NCBI GenBank assembly: GCA_019648995.1
Contig: BLXT01005922.1
Span: 915,259 to 943,251, forward strand
Direction: 5' to 3'
DNA length: 27,993 nucleotides
Source: Plakobranchus ocellatus
Lineage: Eukaryota > Mollusca > Gastropoda > Plakobranchidae
In this document: piece by piece, positions 10,501 through 23,800 of the stretch
Layout of the letters: every line of letters begins with the position of its first letter
How positions within the stretch are numbered: the first letter of the stretch is position 1
The notes under the pieces: model-generated
Databases searched by the model: none
What the model was told of the DNA's origin: nothing
What the model saw: the letters and a program-made list of their open reading frames with translations, nothing else
Position numbers and translations under genes: made by a program

Positions 10501-12274
10501 ATCAAGAAACTTTCACATAGAAAAAAGGAACAAAGGTAGAAGAAGTGTCACTTATCAAATCAGTGGCAAATTGGGATCATACCCGTACCCGATTAACGAT
10601 AAATCAAGATGCGGTATTCTATAAAAATAATCATTATCTTAACTGTTTTCATTTGTCGAGATCCCAATACCAATACTATTCTACATGCAGGCATACAGAG
10701 CTTGAAGAGTCAAAACAATCAACTTGATGTTTTTAATTTACGATGACTCCATGGATTGGACAACAGCTTCACACATTAAAACTGTGAGCCAGTTGGTTTT
10801 CTTTATTATTGCTCCGCAGATTTTTTCCTGTCATTTTTTTTTTCAAACTTTCCTCAGAGGAAAGGAAAAATATCCCCACAAAAGGCCAAAAGTGAGGATT
10901 TCCACAGATCCACGGGAACTTTATCATCACTGGGGGAGGGAACAGTTATAATAGAAAAGACAAACTGAAACAAAAAAAATACCAAATTCCAAGTCACAAA
11001 TGAGCAATTGCCAAAAGTTGCACACCAAAATTGTGTCACGTTTTTTCCTGCATTTTGAAAAAAAAGATTCACCAGTTACAAAAGGGAAAAGCCCAATTGA
11101 GTATCAGTGAAGTAATATATTCATGCAGATTTGGATAGCAGGAGTAGATCCATGTAAAAAAAAAATGATCTATGTTCTTCACTTGGTTGTGAATGAGCTT
11201 AATTTGTTGATGGGTGACCACTTTTTTGGCGATTTTGTCATCATAGTTGTGTTCGAAACTTATTTGGTTAATTTAGATAGCAAGGATGCATCCAAAACTG
11301 ATTTTTTTACACATAAAGCAGTACTTCTTAAGCCATCACACTCATATTAGTCACAAAATCAAAATTTATGTATTGATGCGTTAAATTTTTTCAAATGGGA
11401 CTTGTAGAAAATGGTTCGGACATAACTATGATGACAGCCCACGTTTTGGCAAACCCTCAAATACCAAAATTTTTTTAAGTGAGATTAACTTTTGAAATGA
11501 AAAGAACACTTTTAGAGAGTCTATAATCAAGTACTGACATTTTTCGTCAGTCTCGCATGGCTGCATAGTCAATGCATCATAATGAATTTATGGTAAAGGC
11601 AAGGAAATGCCTAAATAGATAAAGGACATTGAGTAATCCAATGCTTGTGTAAGTATGCTTATTTGTTTGGTGGAGGTTGGCTCGTTTTTGTTTTTTTTTA
11701 AGTTTAGACATAGTATGCAATTTGTTTTACAATTTGTGTGAATTTGGAAGAACTAAAAGAGTTATTTTCTCTCCTTATCTTACCTGATTTTGAGTGAAAA
11801 AAAAAATTTTATCTTATATTGTTTTCTCAAACTGTGACATTCATCAATAGAAATCATCAAGTCACAGAAAAAGAAAAAGAACATAATGACAGAAAAATCA
11901 AAATGAAAACAACTAAAAACGTAGCGGAAATGGAAATCATAGAGATTGCTGATCTAGCACAATTTCAATATCAATTTCATGCAAGCTGATTTACTATTAT
12001 TTAATCCATATTTTCATAAATTTTTATAGCACAACGAAAATCCATTAGGACCCTAGCATACCTCATTTTACAACAATTCTACTGGGCACATATTTTTTAT
12101 TAGTTTTAACTTAAGAAATAATTCAGTTGAGAACTTGCAGATGTGACTTGAATGTTGAAAGTAGAAAAAAAAAATCAAACAAGCCCTAAATGTTGGGCAA
12201 CCTGTGTAAATCAGTGTCAAGTCACGTTGTTGACATTTGGACTTAAAAACATGATGCACTGGCTTATAATTCAC
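10501..12274. other. Unassigned AT-rich sequence
   Basis: No supported gene or recognised element. Short open frames here lack motifs and lie in poly-A/T-rich sequence. Confidence 0.5.
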
Positions 12275-12360
12275 ACCTGCCAACCTCAAAAATGTGTTTT
12301 CAGGGACACCAGAGTCTATTTTCAGGGACACAAAGCACGCATGCCTCCACACAAAAAAAA
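12275..12360 (+). repeat. Remnant with ACCTGCCAACC end motif (copy C)
   Basis: Starts ACCTGCCAACCTC, followed by the phrase TTTTCAGGGACAC twice about 27 bp apart (near 12297 and 12319). The start motif is shared with sequences at 14189-14199 (minus), 26434 and 26868. The far end is not defined. Confidence 0.45.
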
Positions 12361-14079
12361 ACCAGATAGACAGCATTTTAGTGCTTAACAAACAGCTTCA
12401 AGTTTGAAGATTCATGTGTAAGAAGATTATACAGCCATGTTATACAACAAACCTCCTTAAACTCGATAACCATGAATTGCAGCACAATCCCTAACTAGGT
12501 TCCATCAATTCAGTCAATAGATTAATACAGAATAACCAACTGCCAGAGCTAATGGTTTGACGTCATAATAACAGTTGGCAAGATGAAGAACTGGTTATGT
12601 ATAAGCAGCCAGCAAGTGATGGTGGTGCAAGAAGAAAATGTTATGATGAGACAGTCACAATGCCTGATGCTCAGGCTGTCATGATACAAAACTCTGTGTG
12701 CACTGTATGTAGCTGATTTGATGCACTTGGATGCTTGAAAATGTGTTCAACATTTTGTCTGTGTTCATAATCCATGAGGTGATCTATCCAGCAATGTGCC
12801 TCTCTTGCTTTTCATTTTCTCTGTTGTAATTATAACTCACATCCATATATATGGATAAGGTCTATTCACTATAAACACAGAAGTGTTCTTTATCCTTATT
12901 TAATAATAGATTTTTGTAGGTTTTTTTTTTTTAATTACTATTTTGGCCTGGCTAATCCTTCAAAACATTTTTACAATGATTTGGCTGTCCTTAGTGATGT
13001 ATACTCTTGGTCACTTGAAAGTGCATTTATGTAATCCAGTGAAATAACTATAGAGGTATACATTTGCCTTGTTTTACATTTAGACCTATAGATGAGGACA
13101 AGACAATATTTTTTTATGCCGACAATAGATGAGGATAAAATTTTACATAGTAAATATCAGGATTTTTTAATCATGTAACTAAGAAGAGTGGTGGGAAGGC
13201 CAATATTAAATTTTAAGACATCCTTTGGCTAAATTTGAAAAACCTCATTGCATTTGGTGTGACTGTTTGAAATTTGATGAAATAAAGGTCAACTATAGGA
13301 CTTTATTTTAATCTAGGCCTAATATTCAAAAAAAAAAGAAAGGTTCCCCTGTGTGAACATTCCATCCTCTCTACGGTGCTAAACCTAAATATTTTCACAA
13401 ATTCGCCAAGATTTCAGAGTCAAAACTTCACTCATGATACAGATCTATATTTAAATCGAGGTGCATCTACTCTTTAAGCCTGGATCTATCACAACAATGA
13501 AATTATGACTAACACAGGTCTGTAGATTAAATATAAATTAAAACTTAGCTCTACAATAAGGATCAAGACTACTCACTTATCAGAATTGCAAGATTTAATA
13601 GACTTGGATCTTTAAAAGATATCTGTCACAATCTAGACCTAATGTGCAGTTCTAGAAATTATACAACTTCATGAAAAACAAAAGTACAAAGCCTCGAGCT
13701 CAACATTAACTCTAGAGAGAAAATTCTATAAACTAGCTCTTCCTCAATTATGTTGTAACTGTTAATAACACTTCCTAAAGCATGTGGATGCAACTGACAT
13801 TAATAATTAAAGGTAAAGAAATACCAAAGGACTTCTAAATAACAATGCTATTTTCACAATGACAATGGGGGAAAAAGTGAAAGAAAGAACTGTAAACAGA
13901 AATGAGATTGGTGCATGATGCTTTATTTTCAAAAGTTTATATCGATCAAAAGAGAAAACCATCTTGAAACGGTATAATTATATCAATATAAATACTGAAC
14001 GCCCAGAGAACGAAATCGGAAACTAAAAGAAAAGTACTTTTATTTGCGGAAGAGCGGTATAAATATGTAAAGCGAAATT
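12361..14079. other. Unassigned AT-rich sequence
   Basis: No gene or known element is visible. A small direct repeat (ATAGATGAGGA at about 13088 and 13124) is present. AGATCTA-type words recur (for example 13440-13450). Confidence 0.5.
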
Positions 14080-14199
14080 CGGGATAAATTTTTGTCTCGA
14101 AACAAAAATGAATTCCGGGACATTTCTATAAAATGCTGGACTGTGGGACAGACACTCATTTTTCGGGTTGTCCCACGATTTGCGGGACGGTTGGCAGGT
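14080..14199 (-). repeat. Remnant with ACCTGCCAACC end motif (copy D)
   Basis: On the minus strand it begins at 14199 with ACCTGCCAACCGTCCCG and continues with repeated TCCCG and GGGAC words to about 14080. The start motif links it to the remnants at 12275, 26434 and 26868, although the bodies differ. It lies just beyond the likely PRPF39 3' end. Confidence 0.45.
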
Positions 14200-14533
14200 T
14201 TGATAATTTACACTTTTACTGGAAAAAAAAAACCTATCTCTATATTCCAATTCTTTTCAAAAGACATGCGAGTTTGAGGACTGTTCTTTTTGTGAGTAAA
14301 TAAAATCTTTAAAAGGCTCCTCAGTAATGATAAGCTCTGATTGTCTTATCATATTTGGACTGGTTGCAAGACATTTAATTAGCAAGTATTGTTGGCATAT
14401 ATTGAAGATTGAGTGAGGTGTTTTAAAAGCCATCAATTTCATGCCTTCTGAATGTAAAAAATTCATATTGGATGTGTGAAAGACAAAAGGCTCAACGCTC
14501 AAATAATACATTTTGGACTATATTTAAATTCAT

Positions 14534-14539
14534 TTTATT
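14534..14539 (-). promoter_or_regulatory. Candidate PRPF39 poly(A) signal
   Basis: AATAAA on the minus strand, about 260 bp after the PRPF39 stop, with a weaker ATTAAA just before it at 14548-14553. It is the first canonical hexamer downstream of the stop, giving a plausible 3' UTR of about 280-290 bp. Transcript data would be decisive. Confidence 0.4.
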
Positions 14540-14798
14540 GACTTGCATTTAATTGGAAAAAAGTGTTTGCAGAATAGCAATGGATGAGTTGATCCTAAAA
14601 AATATATTCAGTCAACTGTGAATAACCAACAGCTTAACAGAAAAAACCGCAAGAATTTTTTTAGCAAACTTTTTGATTCACTTGCATCAGATGGTTAGCT
14701 CCAAATGAGCTTGATAATTTTAAAAGACAGACATGGTTACAACAAAATTAACTTCAAGGGCTTGTTCACTGGTACTATAGTTACTTGTTGGCCAAGAC

Positions 14799-14864
14799 TC
14801 AGTAACCATAGTAGCCATATTGGGGAGGATACGCTGGGTAAGGATATGCAAGATAATTTCCAGG
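14799..14864 (-). CDS. PRPF39: PRPF39 terminal coding exon with stop
   Basis: 66 bp: 21 codons and TGA (14799-14801). The acceptor is TTATTCCCCAG|CCTGG. Reads PGNYLAYPYPAYPPQ followed by YGYYGY, a Tyr/Pro-rich end like that of vertebrate PRPF39 (which ends in a YGQYYPPPP-type tail). Phase 0 matches the preceding exon. Confidence 0.85.
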   Translation of the reverse strand, partial: PGNYLAYPYPAYPPQYGYYGY

Positions 14865-17800
14865 CTGGGGAATAAAGGAAAACAATACACAGGGCATAAA
14901 TACTGATAGCAGAGAAAAAAAATGCTGCATTAAACTTTTGACCAGTCCATCCCTTCCCCCTCCAAAAAATGTATTACTGCAAATAAAACTGTTTTTACAT
15001 TGTGAATTATACTGTTGCTATCTTTCCACATAAAATAATAATCATCACCTTTTTTTTTTCCTCAATTTCTATGAAGTTTTAGACGGTAATAAGAGGAAAT
15101 TCTAAATCTTACTGCCAAATATGTATGAGAAAATGGCAACCCCCTCATAAATGGCACTCTGGCTTACACTCCCCGAAAATTAAAACAAAAGTTAGCATAA
15201 TTAAAATCCTTACTACTTCAAAGTTTTGGGCCATTCCCATCTAATTCAAATTATGACCTCTCAAAAACTATGTTTTGCCAATAACACTATTATTATGAAC
15301 ATGCTTTTCACACACTTTTTTGAGATTTAACTTTATTTAAGCTTTTTTCAGTTTATTCAGTGCTGTTGGAAAATTGTAGGGTATGAAAATGTAGATAAGG
15401 TCAAAATTCATTTCTTCTTACCACAGTACCATAACCAGGAGCAGAAGACCAAGCAGGAGGATTGTGGCCATAATTTGGATCTGGAGGAAAGGATGGGCCC
15501 ACAGGTGGAGGAGGTGCTGTCGCCTGTGGGTTGTAGTCAGCTGGGGCTGAAGTGTTTGGACCCTCTGTTTTTCCTTTCTTATCTGGCGGTTCCTCAACCC
15601 TTGAAAAAAAAAATTTGCAAATTACATCTCAGAATATAAGATTAGAAAGCCAGACTTTTCAAGCAATTTTCAATCCACAGAGCTCGTACAACTGCATCAC
15701 CCTACATCACCCACCAAGTAGGCAGTACTGTATAAAATAATAGTGGGAACTGATGTCAATTTTGTAATTTTCACTGAACTAACTGATTGACTAGACTAGT
15801 TTTGTTTTTTGCCGCATTTTTTTTTAAAGTAAAACAAATCCAATGATAGCTTTCAATTTTATTCAGAGCCTGCACAATGAAGTTAGATTTGGGAATGAAG
15901 AAGGCAGAATCTAATTATGAACCTAAAGAGGGTCAAGACAAAAGTGACTTTGAAAAAAGTTGTTTTTCAAACACAAAATGATGTAGATCTAAGCTCAGAT
16001 GAATTGGATGAGGAAATATTGAGATCTGATATATTTAAATCTGGCTTGAGGTCAAGGCTAGGGGTTTTTTTGTTTTTTTTTATGAGGTTGTACTGCTGAT
16101 TTAAAATTTTGCTGCAAAATTTTATTTTTTTACATTAAACTTAAGTTGAAAGTTAGATTAAAAAAAAAAAACTGTATGCTCTGATTGTAAGAATTATGCC
16201 CCTTCTTTCAGTATTCTTAGAATGAGCAATGAAAGCAAGTACAGTGGAGACCTCATAATTCGAAGTACATGATAATGGACCAAAATTTCGGATTATTAAA
16301 AGGGGCAAAATTCGGGGGTCTAAAACACCACTAATTATTACCGGGTTATTTCCCTTTGATAAAAATTTAACGAAAAGAACGGATTTCTCCTGCTTTAATA
16401 CTCATGGACCCCAAACCCATTTCCTCTTTTTGTTTGTTTATTTTTTGGCCCTGAAAAGGTCCGTGGTTTTATTGACTATTTGGCATAGTTGGTAGCTTTA
16501 TTCTTGAAGTTGTCAGTGATGACGTCTGCCTGGCTCTCCTCACAATATGGTCTTCAAATGAAAATTCAAATGAAAAAAATGAGCTGCGCATGTCATCAGT
16601 GCCTTGCTCGATGACAAACTTTTGTTAAAGTCAGCAGTGCTGATCTGGCTTCTGCTGCGGTGGTGAGTGTTAGCAGGGATGCCGTACTTCTCAGCAATTT
16701 CTTTCTTTATTTGAGTCTTTCCCATGTTGTCCACTTCAATTAATAACTTAAGCTTGGTTTCTAATGTGAGGGTTATGTGCTTTCTTTTCAATCAAAGGAT
16801 TAACTCTCAGTGATGCCATTTTCAATAGGAGAAAATACGAAGCTGTTCAAAATCAAAGTTTAAGTCAAAATCTATTCAAAAACGAGGGGAGATTTGTGAT
16901 GCATCAATACCACATGAGTAGCAATGCAACAAGTGATAGATCTTATCGGATACCCACGTGTCGGGATGCTGTAACGCTGACCGGTGTGCGTGTGTGTGTG
17001 TTTGATGTAATGGTAGGTCTAGACGGTGGGTGAAGTGCTAGCCTCAATGTGCCCACGTTACTGGTACCAGTATCGTCACGAATTAAAAACAAAACAAAAC
17101 AAAAAAAAAAAGGCATAGTGCCTCTCACTCCAGTCACGCCTAGCACACCTTGTCTCACCCCGAGCTTACAGTACCCAAACCATCTCCCCTTTCCTGCGCT
17201 TGCAGCTGACTGTGCATGAAATGTATTATTCAATTATTGCCTTTACAGATAGGTCTAGATGATCTAGACTTAGAGTGACTGCAGTGAGAGATTCTTCAGC
17301 CAGTGGCACTGTGTGGTACTGGCAGTTCGCAAGCCCGCTCTAGGCCTGCATTCGGCACCCCACTTCCCTCCTCTCGTGCTAGTTTGAGCCCTCCCCTATC
17401 TCACTTGTTGTTAATGGCACTCCCTGGAGTAGGCCCACTTTGTTGAAACAGTGATTGGCATTGTTTTGTGGATGGTGGAAGGGAAACAATTTTTTTTTTC
17501 TTTTTGCGGTTTGTGGCGGTGTGGGCTTCGAATTATGAGAATCGACTTTCTTTGACTTCGAATAACAAGTTCGAACTTTACAAAGCCAAAGAAGAAAAAA
17601 AAAACCTCAGATAGCAAATACTTCGGTTTATGAGAAATTCTAATAATCGGACTTCGGCTTTTGAGGTTTCGACTGTACTTAATTAAAGGATTAATATCTT
17701 TATAATGAAGTGCGATTCATTAAAACAGCCTGGAATAACAAACCAACTTCAAATTATTAGCACAATTGATTTACTATTATACACCCGACGGAGAAAGGAT

Positions 17801-20800
17801 ATATTGATATACTGGGTATCATGTATTTTTTCATGGTTCAAATTAAGGATGAATAGGTAGGTGCTACATAATCTAAATCATTTCAGTGCTTGGATTGTAT
17901 TGGAAAGCACAAAAAATAATTCATGCCTTTTAATCGTTTGAAGTTTACTCAAATTTAAACTTAAAATAACAGAGCCTTTTTAAAAATTGCTGTAACAAAT
18001 TTGATTCAAGTGATAGACTTTCCCAATTTAAATTAGTCACTTCTTAATTAATTTAACAAGGAAAAACCCTACAAATCTTACCCTTTTTCTTTTTCTGGCT
18101 TCCTCTTCTTGCTGTTAGCCTCTTTAACCAATTTTTGATGCTCATCATAAGCTTCCGAGATTCTGATTTTGATTTAAAAATTATAAAAAGTTGTCTCAAG
18201 TGCCTTTGCAACACAAATTATGTTCAGATTATCAGTATATTAAATTTATCATCTGAAGCAATGAAGCAAAATACTAATAATGGCTATCAAGAAATATTAG
18301 AACATGTTGATTGATACTATAGGATTTTTTCATCAAGTAGCACCCATTGTAATTGTATGCATCCGCAATTTTGCTCAGTCACTTTGGGTTTGCACTTCCC
18401 ACTTCTCATTTCCAGCAATATTTCACAAATAATCTTGTTACCTCTTTATGCATTCCCCAAAGTCTTCCAGAAATTCCATGCGCCGCTGAGAAACTTTGAG
18501 CTTAAACTCCATTGAAACATCACTTTTCAAAAGACGAGCAAACACTTCCATAACCCTGTCCTCTTCAATAGGTTGAGCCTGATATTCAACATCAAGCAGT
18601 TGAAGGAATATCTTTTCATTCGTCTGCAGGGGGATTGGCAGGGAAATAACAGAGTGACGCATTGATCCAAAAATATAAGAGAAGCATTAACTCTATACAT
18701 TTTGAGCAAACAAAATTTTTTGTTGTGAAGGATACTCAGTTGAATATGCAGAATACTTAAAAGCAAATAAAATGAAGAAGTAAATTTTTTATAGAATATT
18801 GATGAACATATTGCTTGTCCAAGTAGTAAGTAGATTCCTGAAGAATAAATTTTGAATGAGAATGAGATGAATGATGTTGGCTATAGAATAAAGAGCCTGT
18901 AGCTCTTCAGAAAGCTACCTTAAGTAATGGCACAATATTATGCTGACAAAACTTAAAGCAAGCAAAAGTTTTTATTAAATGTTAAGAAATTTATAAGATT
19001 TGCTACTGAAACATTTTTTTTCCTTCGAAAATTGCTTAATATGTGACATTGATGTGATGACAATGATGTACAGTATAATGTTAAGAAATTTATAAGATTT
19101 GCTACTGAAACATTTTTTTTTCCTTCGAAAATTGCTTAATATGTGACATTGATGTAATGACAATGATGTACAGTATAATGTTAAGAAATTTATAAGGTTT
19201 GCTACTGAAACATTTTTTACCTTCAAAAATTGCTTAATATGTGACATTGATGTGATGACAATGATGTACAGTATAATCCGCTTATATCAACATACTTTGG
19301 GAGGGAGATTTTATGTTGACAAAATAAAGAGGAAAAACAAGGGGAGGTCAGCCATAAAAAGACAACACTATATTTTAAAACCCATTTGTTTCCTTTGATT
19401 CTTTTTTCCCGTGATACGGTGTTTGGGAGTGGGAGATTTTCTGTTCATCAGTTTTTTTTCCTTTTGATTACTTTTTTTTTTTTACATGTTTTTATTTCAC
19501 ATTAAATCAATTAAAACAAACAAAAAGCAACAGATGTATGAACGTTACAGAGAAGATGTGAGATGGGGAGGTCTGTGCAAGTGAATGGTGAGGGGGCTTC
19601 AGATATTGGCAATACTGGGGCTTTATTCATTGGCATCATCAGCCACACTGTTTGTGTCTGTGTTGGACTACTGACTGGTGAGTTGAAAACCAGAAAGCCG
19701 AAAGCAGTTTGCAACAGTTTCTCTACTCACACGATCCCATGCCCACCACATTTGTATAGTGCATCAAGCTCAGAGACGTGAAAGGCATTAGAGTTACTGG
19801 TGGCTGACTCCCCATCACTGATGTAGTCAAGAACCTCTTCACAATCTTTTCCCTGTAGTGTCATTTGAAGGAATGTATTATTCCTTGATCACAAGGCTGG
19901 GTACAGCTGGTAGTGTTTAGTGGCAAAAATTCCAATCCGATTGCTGCCAAGTTGTTCACTGCTGGATGGGATGGACAGTTGTTGACAATCATGAGAACAG
20001 ACTGGCCTTGAATCAAAAACTTTCAATCCAGTTTTCTCAGCCAGTCTTCAAAGATGCTCGACGTCATCCATGCCTTTTTGTTGGTACGGTAGTCCACTGG
20101 GATGCTCTTGATATTTGAGGACTGAGGCTTTGCAGCTTTCCCAATCACCAGTAGTGGAAGCTTTCTGCTATTGTCCATATTTGCTGCCACAAGCACTGTC
20201 AGTCTATCTTTGGCTTGTTTGTCGTCACTGCACTTCTCCCCTTTAAAGGTGTGAGGCTTGTCGGGCAAGCATCGAAAGAACAGTCCAGTTTTGTTGGCAT
20301 TACATATGTCTTGAGGGGAAGAGTTCTTCAAGAGTTCACTCAGAACTGTGTTCTGCCAATCAGACACAACAGTCTGGTCCACTGAGGCTGCTTCTCCGCA
20401 CACTGTTGTGTAGATAATGCCATGCCTGCATTTAAAGCGATCCAGCCATCCAGACGAGGCCTTGAAGTTAACTTCTCCAAGTTCGGTGGCAATTAACTCA
20501 GCTGAAGTTTGCATTATCGGCCCAGATATAGGGGCATTAATGCTTTGAGCTTGCTTAAACTAGGTACCCCAAACCAGCCTTTGTTTGTGCTCTGTGCAGC
20601 TGATAAATCAAATTTCAATACTTTTCAACTGCTATATTCAATCCCTTAGATTCATGCAATTATCACCAAACTTATATGGTTAAAAAGCTTATGTTCTCTT
20701 CTTTTAAATATATAAAGCATGAATATGTGTATTTTAAAGCAATATCACTGAAAAGGCCATAAAAGAAGGAGTAATCTGCATTTTTTTTGCGAACACACTA

Positions 20801-23800
20801 TCTTTCTTATCTTAGCCTTGTGCAGGCTCACTGTGTATGTCATCATTCTAAAAATAGTATCGATGGGCGCAGGAATAAATAGCTTTATGTAGATACCCAT
20901 ATTGAAAGGATTTGAGGTCGTTTCAAATTGATTTTTGCCAATTAAAGAACAATTTTGTAATATTACGTGGAAATGATCAACCAAAACTGTCCAAATTTTA
21001 TCCGATGAAAGAAAGATTTCTAACCAACAAAATGCAAAAATATTAAAGCACTAGTCCGCAAGGCCATTAAAAAAGGTCTCCTTGAAATGATGCGTGCTGA
21101 TCATCGATTTATACCACAGGAAGCCTGATATGACGTCATCAGCCATCGCAAATCACAGTGAAAGGTGTAGACATGTGCAAAAAAAAGAACTACACTTTCT
21201 GTTCAATGCTGTTCTTGAATCAAGTTCTCGATCGTAAATCTCAAATCTAAATGTAAAAATGTTCACATGTTTCTGTTCAAAACCAGTTATTTCTTCAAGA
21301 TTTATCAATATCAGGAGCTGAAACGCCCACAGAACTAAGCCTAATTAAGAGATCTAGATTTGGATCAAGAATCTTATCTAGGTCAGTTGTGTCACTTTCA
21401 TTTCAACGTGTAGCATTAAACTATTTGGCCTAGTTTCACATGCTAGATGTTATTCCATGATAGTTTGTTTTGGCGACTTTTAAAGAATTTTGTAATTTAA
21501 AAAATAAACTTGTATTAGGACATGTTTTGTCTATTTATTTTAGCCACCATTGGCCTATTTCACCGATCTCATCTTTTTGCCTTTTTTTTGGTTCTTTGTC
21601 ACTGTTCACTACAGATAGGGGAAAGTTATGAACAGAGGTCGATTTATTGCTAAAATTCTATAATTCCTCACTTTGCACACAGGACAGGCATTTTTATCCG
21701 CATTATACATTTGATGTAAGGTTTCACGTTAATCAAATTAATTTACATTGATGGTGTGATTTTAAGTGATTTTTAAAAAATGATGGCAAACCCCAAAAAT
21801 ATAGATTCTGCTAGTAAACGTTAAATTTATCTTTAGAAGCTATTTTATACATCAAATTCTTCAAAACTGAAACTGTCAGTGTTGGGGGCGTCCACACGGT
21901 CTGTCAACGGTTACACACAACTTCACAACAACAATCACTATAAGACTTAACTACATCGACTGCACGAGAGGTTCACACCAAATAAACGGCAGAGCACCGG
22001 GAATATGCGACAGAAAAACTATGTTATAATAAACGAATAAATATATATAAAGAAGTAGGGAAGTTACACAAAGAAGGAGACAGATAGATACGAGGTGAGC
22101 CAAATACAAAAGTCCACACACACAGGCGCGGCAATACAGAGTAATCAAATTACAATTAAATAAAGTTAGCACCGATTAATCCACTCACGAGGAAACTCTC
22201 CTCAAAAACTACTTCATAGATCAATAGACTTATAGACACAACCAATAGATATAATTTAAAGATATAATCTACAGATATAATTTATAGATATAATTCCCCA
22301 CACTGTTCACTAGCACATGCACACGCTCCTGAACTTAATCCATCGATGATCCTCGTCCGTAGAACTTGTAGCGAGCGGTACAATGTTCAATTGGAATGTT
22401 CATAGGAATCCTCAAATGTCCAAATCCTTAGTCCAGACACGAGCTAAATCATGCTCAGATAATTACGTCCGTAGCAATGTTAATACCTAACACCACCATT
22501 CAAAACACTACTCCACAGAGGTCGATAGCCCTTACGCGAGGGACAACAACAGCTAGTACAATAATAGTTATACCACCATTTCAGTTTCACAGGAGAAACA
22601 TAATAACTTAGACAGTAGTCTGGAAAGGCACACAGCCTTAGGCAATATCATATAACTTCAATCGCCACTTCTTTGCGATTATTCAGTATGTCCCATGGTA
22701 GGGAGATTAAAATATATATTCTCCGCAGTCAGACATCCGCTACAACTTGCAGCCAGGATCGTCCATGACTGTTCAGTACGAGCGATAAAATAGGAGTGGT
22801 TCCACCATTGAAGAAATCCAGCCAAGGCATAGTTTCGTTCGCTCGCCGTTGTCACGTGGCCTAACCAACCAATCACAACACACACCAAGTACCCAACTAT
22901 GCTCAGCTAAAATCAAAACATAACTACACTAGTCCCAACAGTCAGTTTCACAGAAAAAAATTGAGCATTATCATTGTTGATTTTGCTGCACACAGAGTAA
23001 ATTTCTTGATTGTCAGACACATATTTTAAAAATAATGGCCTTTAAAAAATGGTCTCTGGCATCGGTCACAAAGGGGCATATTTTACGCAAAAAATTAAAT
23101 ATTTTAAAAATTCATATCTATTTTGATTTTTAAGCTACAGATGTGTGTAATACACCAAATTGAATGGTTTTTCAAACTGAAAAAGCTCAAAGTAAAAATA
23201 ATTAGCCCATGTCAACATGAAATTTTGGTTTGGGGTACCTTCTTAAACCATTTAAACAAGACACTATAAACATCAGCGCTGCCACATTGCCGCTGTCTTT
23301 TGTGCTCTGGAGGCAGGTTGCTTAAAGTCAAGCATTTGATCTTCTCTCTGTTTTTCACAACGGTGGACAAAGTGTTATGAGGAATGCCATACTTTGTCGA
23401 GATTATTTTCTTTTTTCAGGAGCAGTTTCTTGTCAACATCAACAAGGAGTGTAAGTTTGATCTCAATGCTCAGGTTTTTCCGTTTCATGGCCATGGTGAA
23501 ACAAAGTAACAAAATCTTGAACTGGAACAGAGCAGTAATAGACCTGATGTGCAGCGAGAGAATGACACAATGTGTGATAGAGTGAAATCTGGGGTTTGGG
23601 CAGGGCCTTGGTACTTGGTATGAGCCTCTGGGCACCTTAAGCAACGCAACGTGCAAACTACACACCAGTGCAAGAAAAGGGAGATGAGAAGCACTGACGA
23701 CTGACCACGGCACTAATTGCCATCCAGCAACGGAATGGTGGAGGGGAGGAGAGAAAGAGAGAGCTGATGAGGGGTTGGGCTAGGGAGGTGATGGGCAAGA

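Larger units (their letters stand above)
15600..18081 (-). other. PRPF39 intron, 2482 bp
   Basis: Contains the Tigger-like deletion derivative at 16242-17675. The flanks 15600-16241 and 17676-18081 are AT-rich with poly-T tracts and no supported feature. Confidence 0.8.

Noticed and set aside
15405..15421. Read-through of the 15422-15599 exon to a nearby stop as the PRPF39 C-terminus
   Set aside because: A consensus GTAAGA donor sits at the exon end, and a phase-matched terminal exon with a Tyr/Pro-rich end and TGA exists at 14799-14864. An alternative retained-intron isoform cannot be excluded.
18624..18662. Upstream extension of the PRPF39 exon to an ATG at 18662
   Set aside because: A strong CCTGCAG acceptor at 18624 and the in-phase join to the 24419-24478 exon show that the extension is intron.
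18975..19247. 90-codon minus-strand frame with repeated peptide
   Set aside because: It is a translation of the noncoding 100-bp tandem repeat in a PRPF39 intron, with AT-rich codons and no homology recognised.
20745..20984. 79-codon minus-strand frame inside the TIR element
   Set aside because: No transposase motif; the frame is short and AT-rich, so it does not support autonomy of that element.
21880..22940. Interpretation of the 1061-bp block as a regulatory island or gene exon
   Set aside because: TG...CA ends with a perfect 5-bp target duplication explain it fully as a solo LTR.
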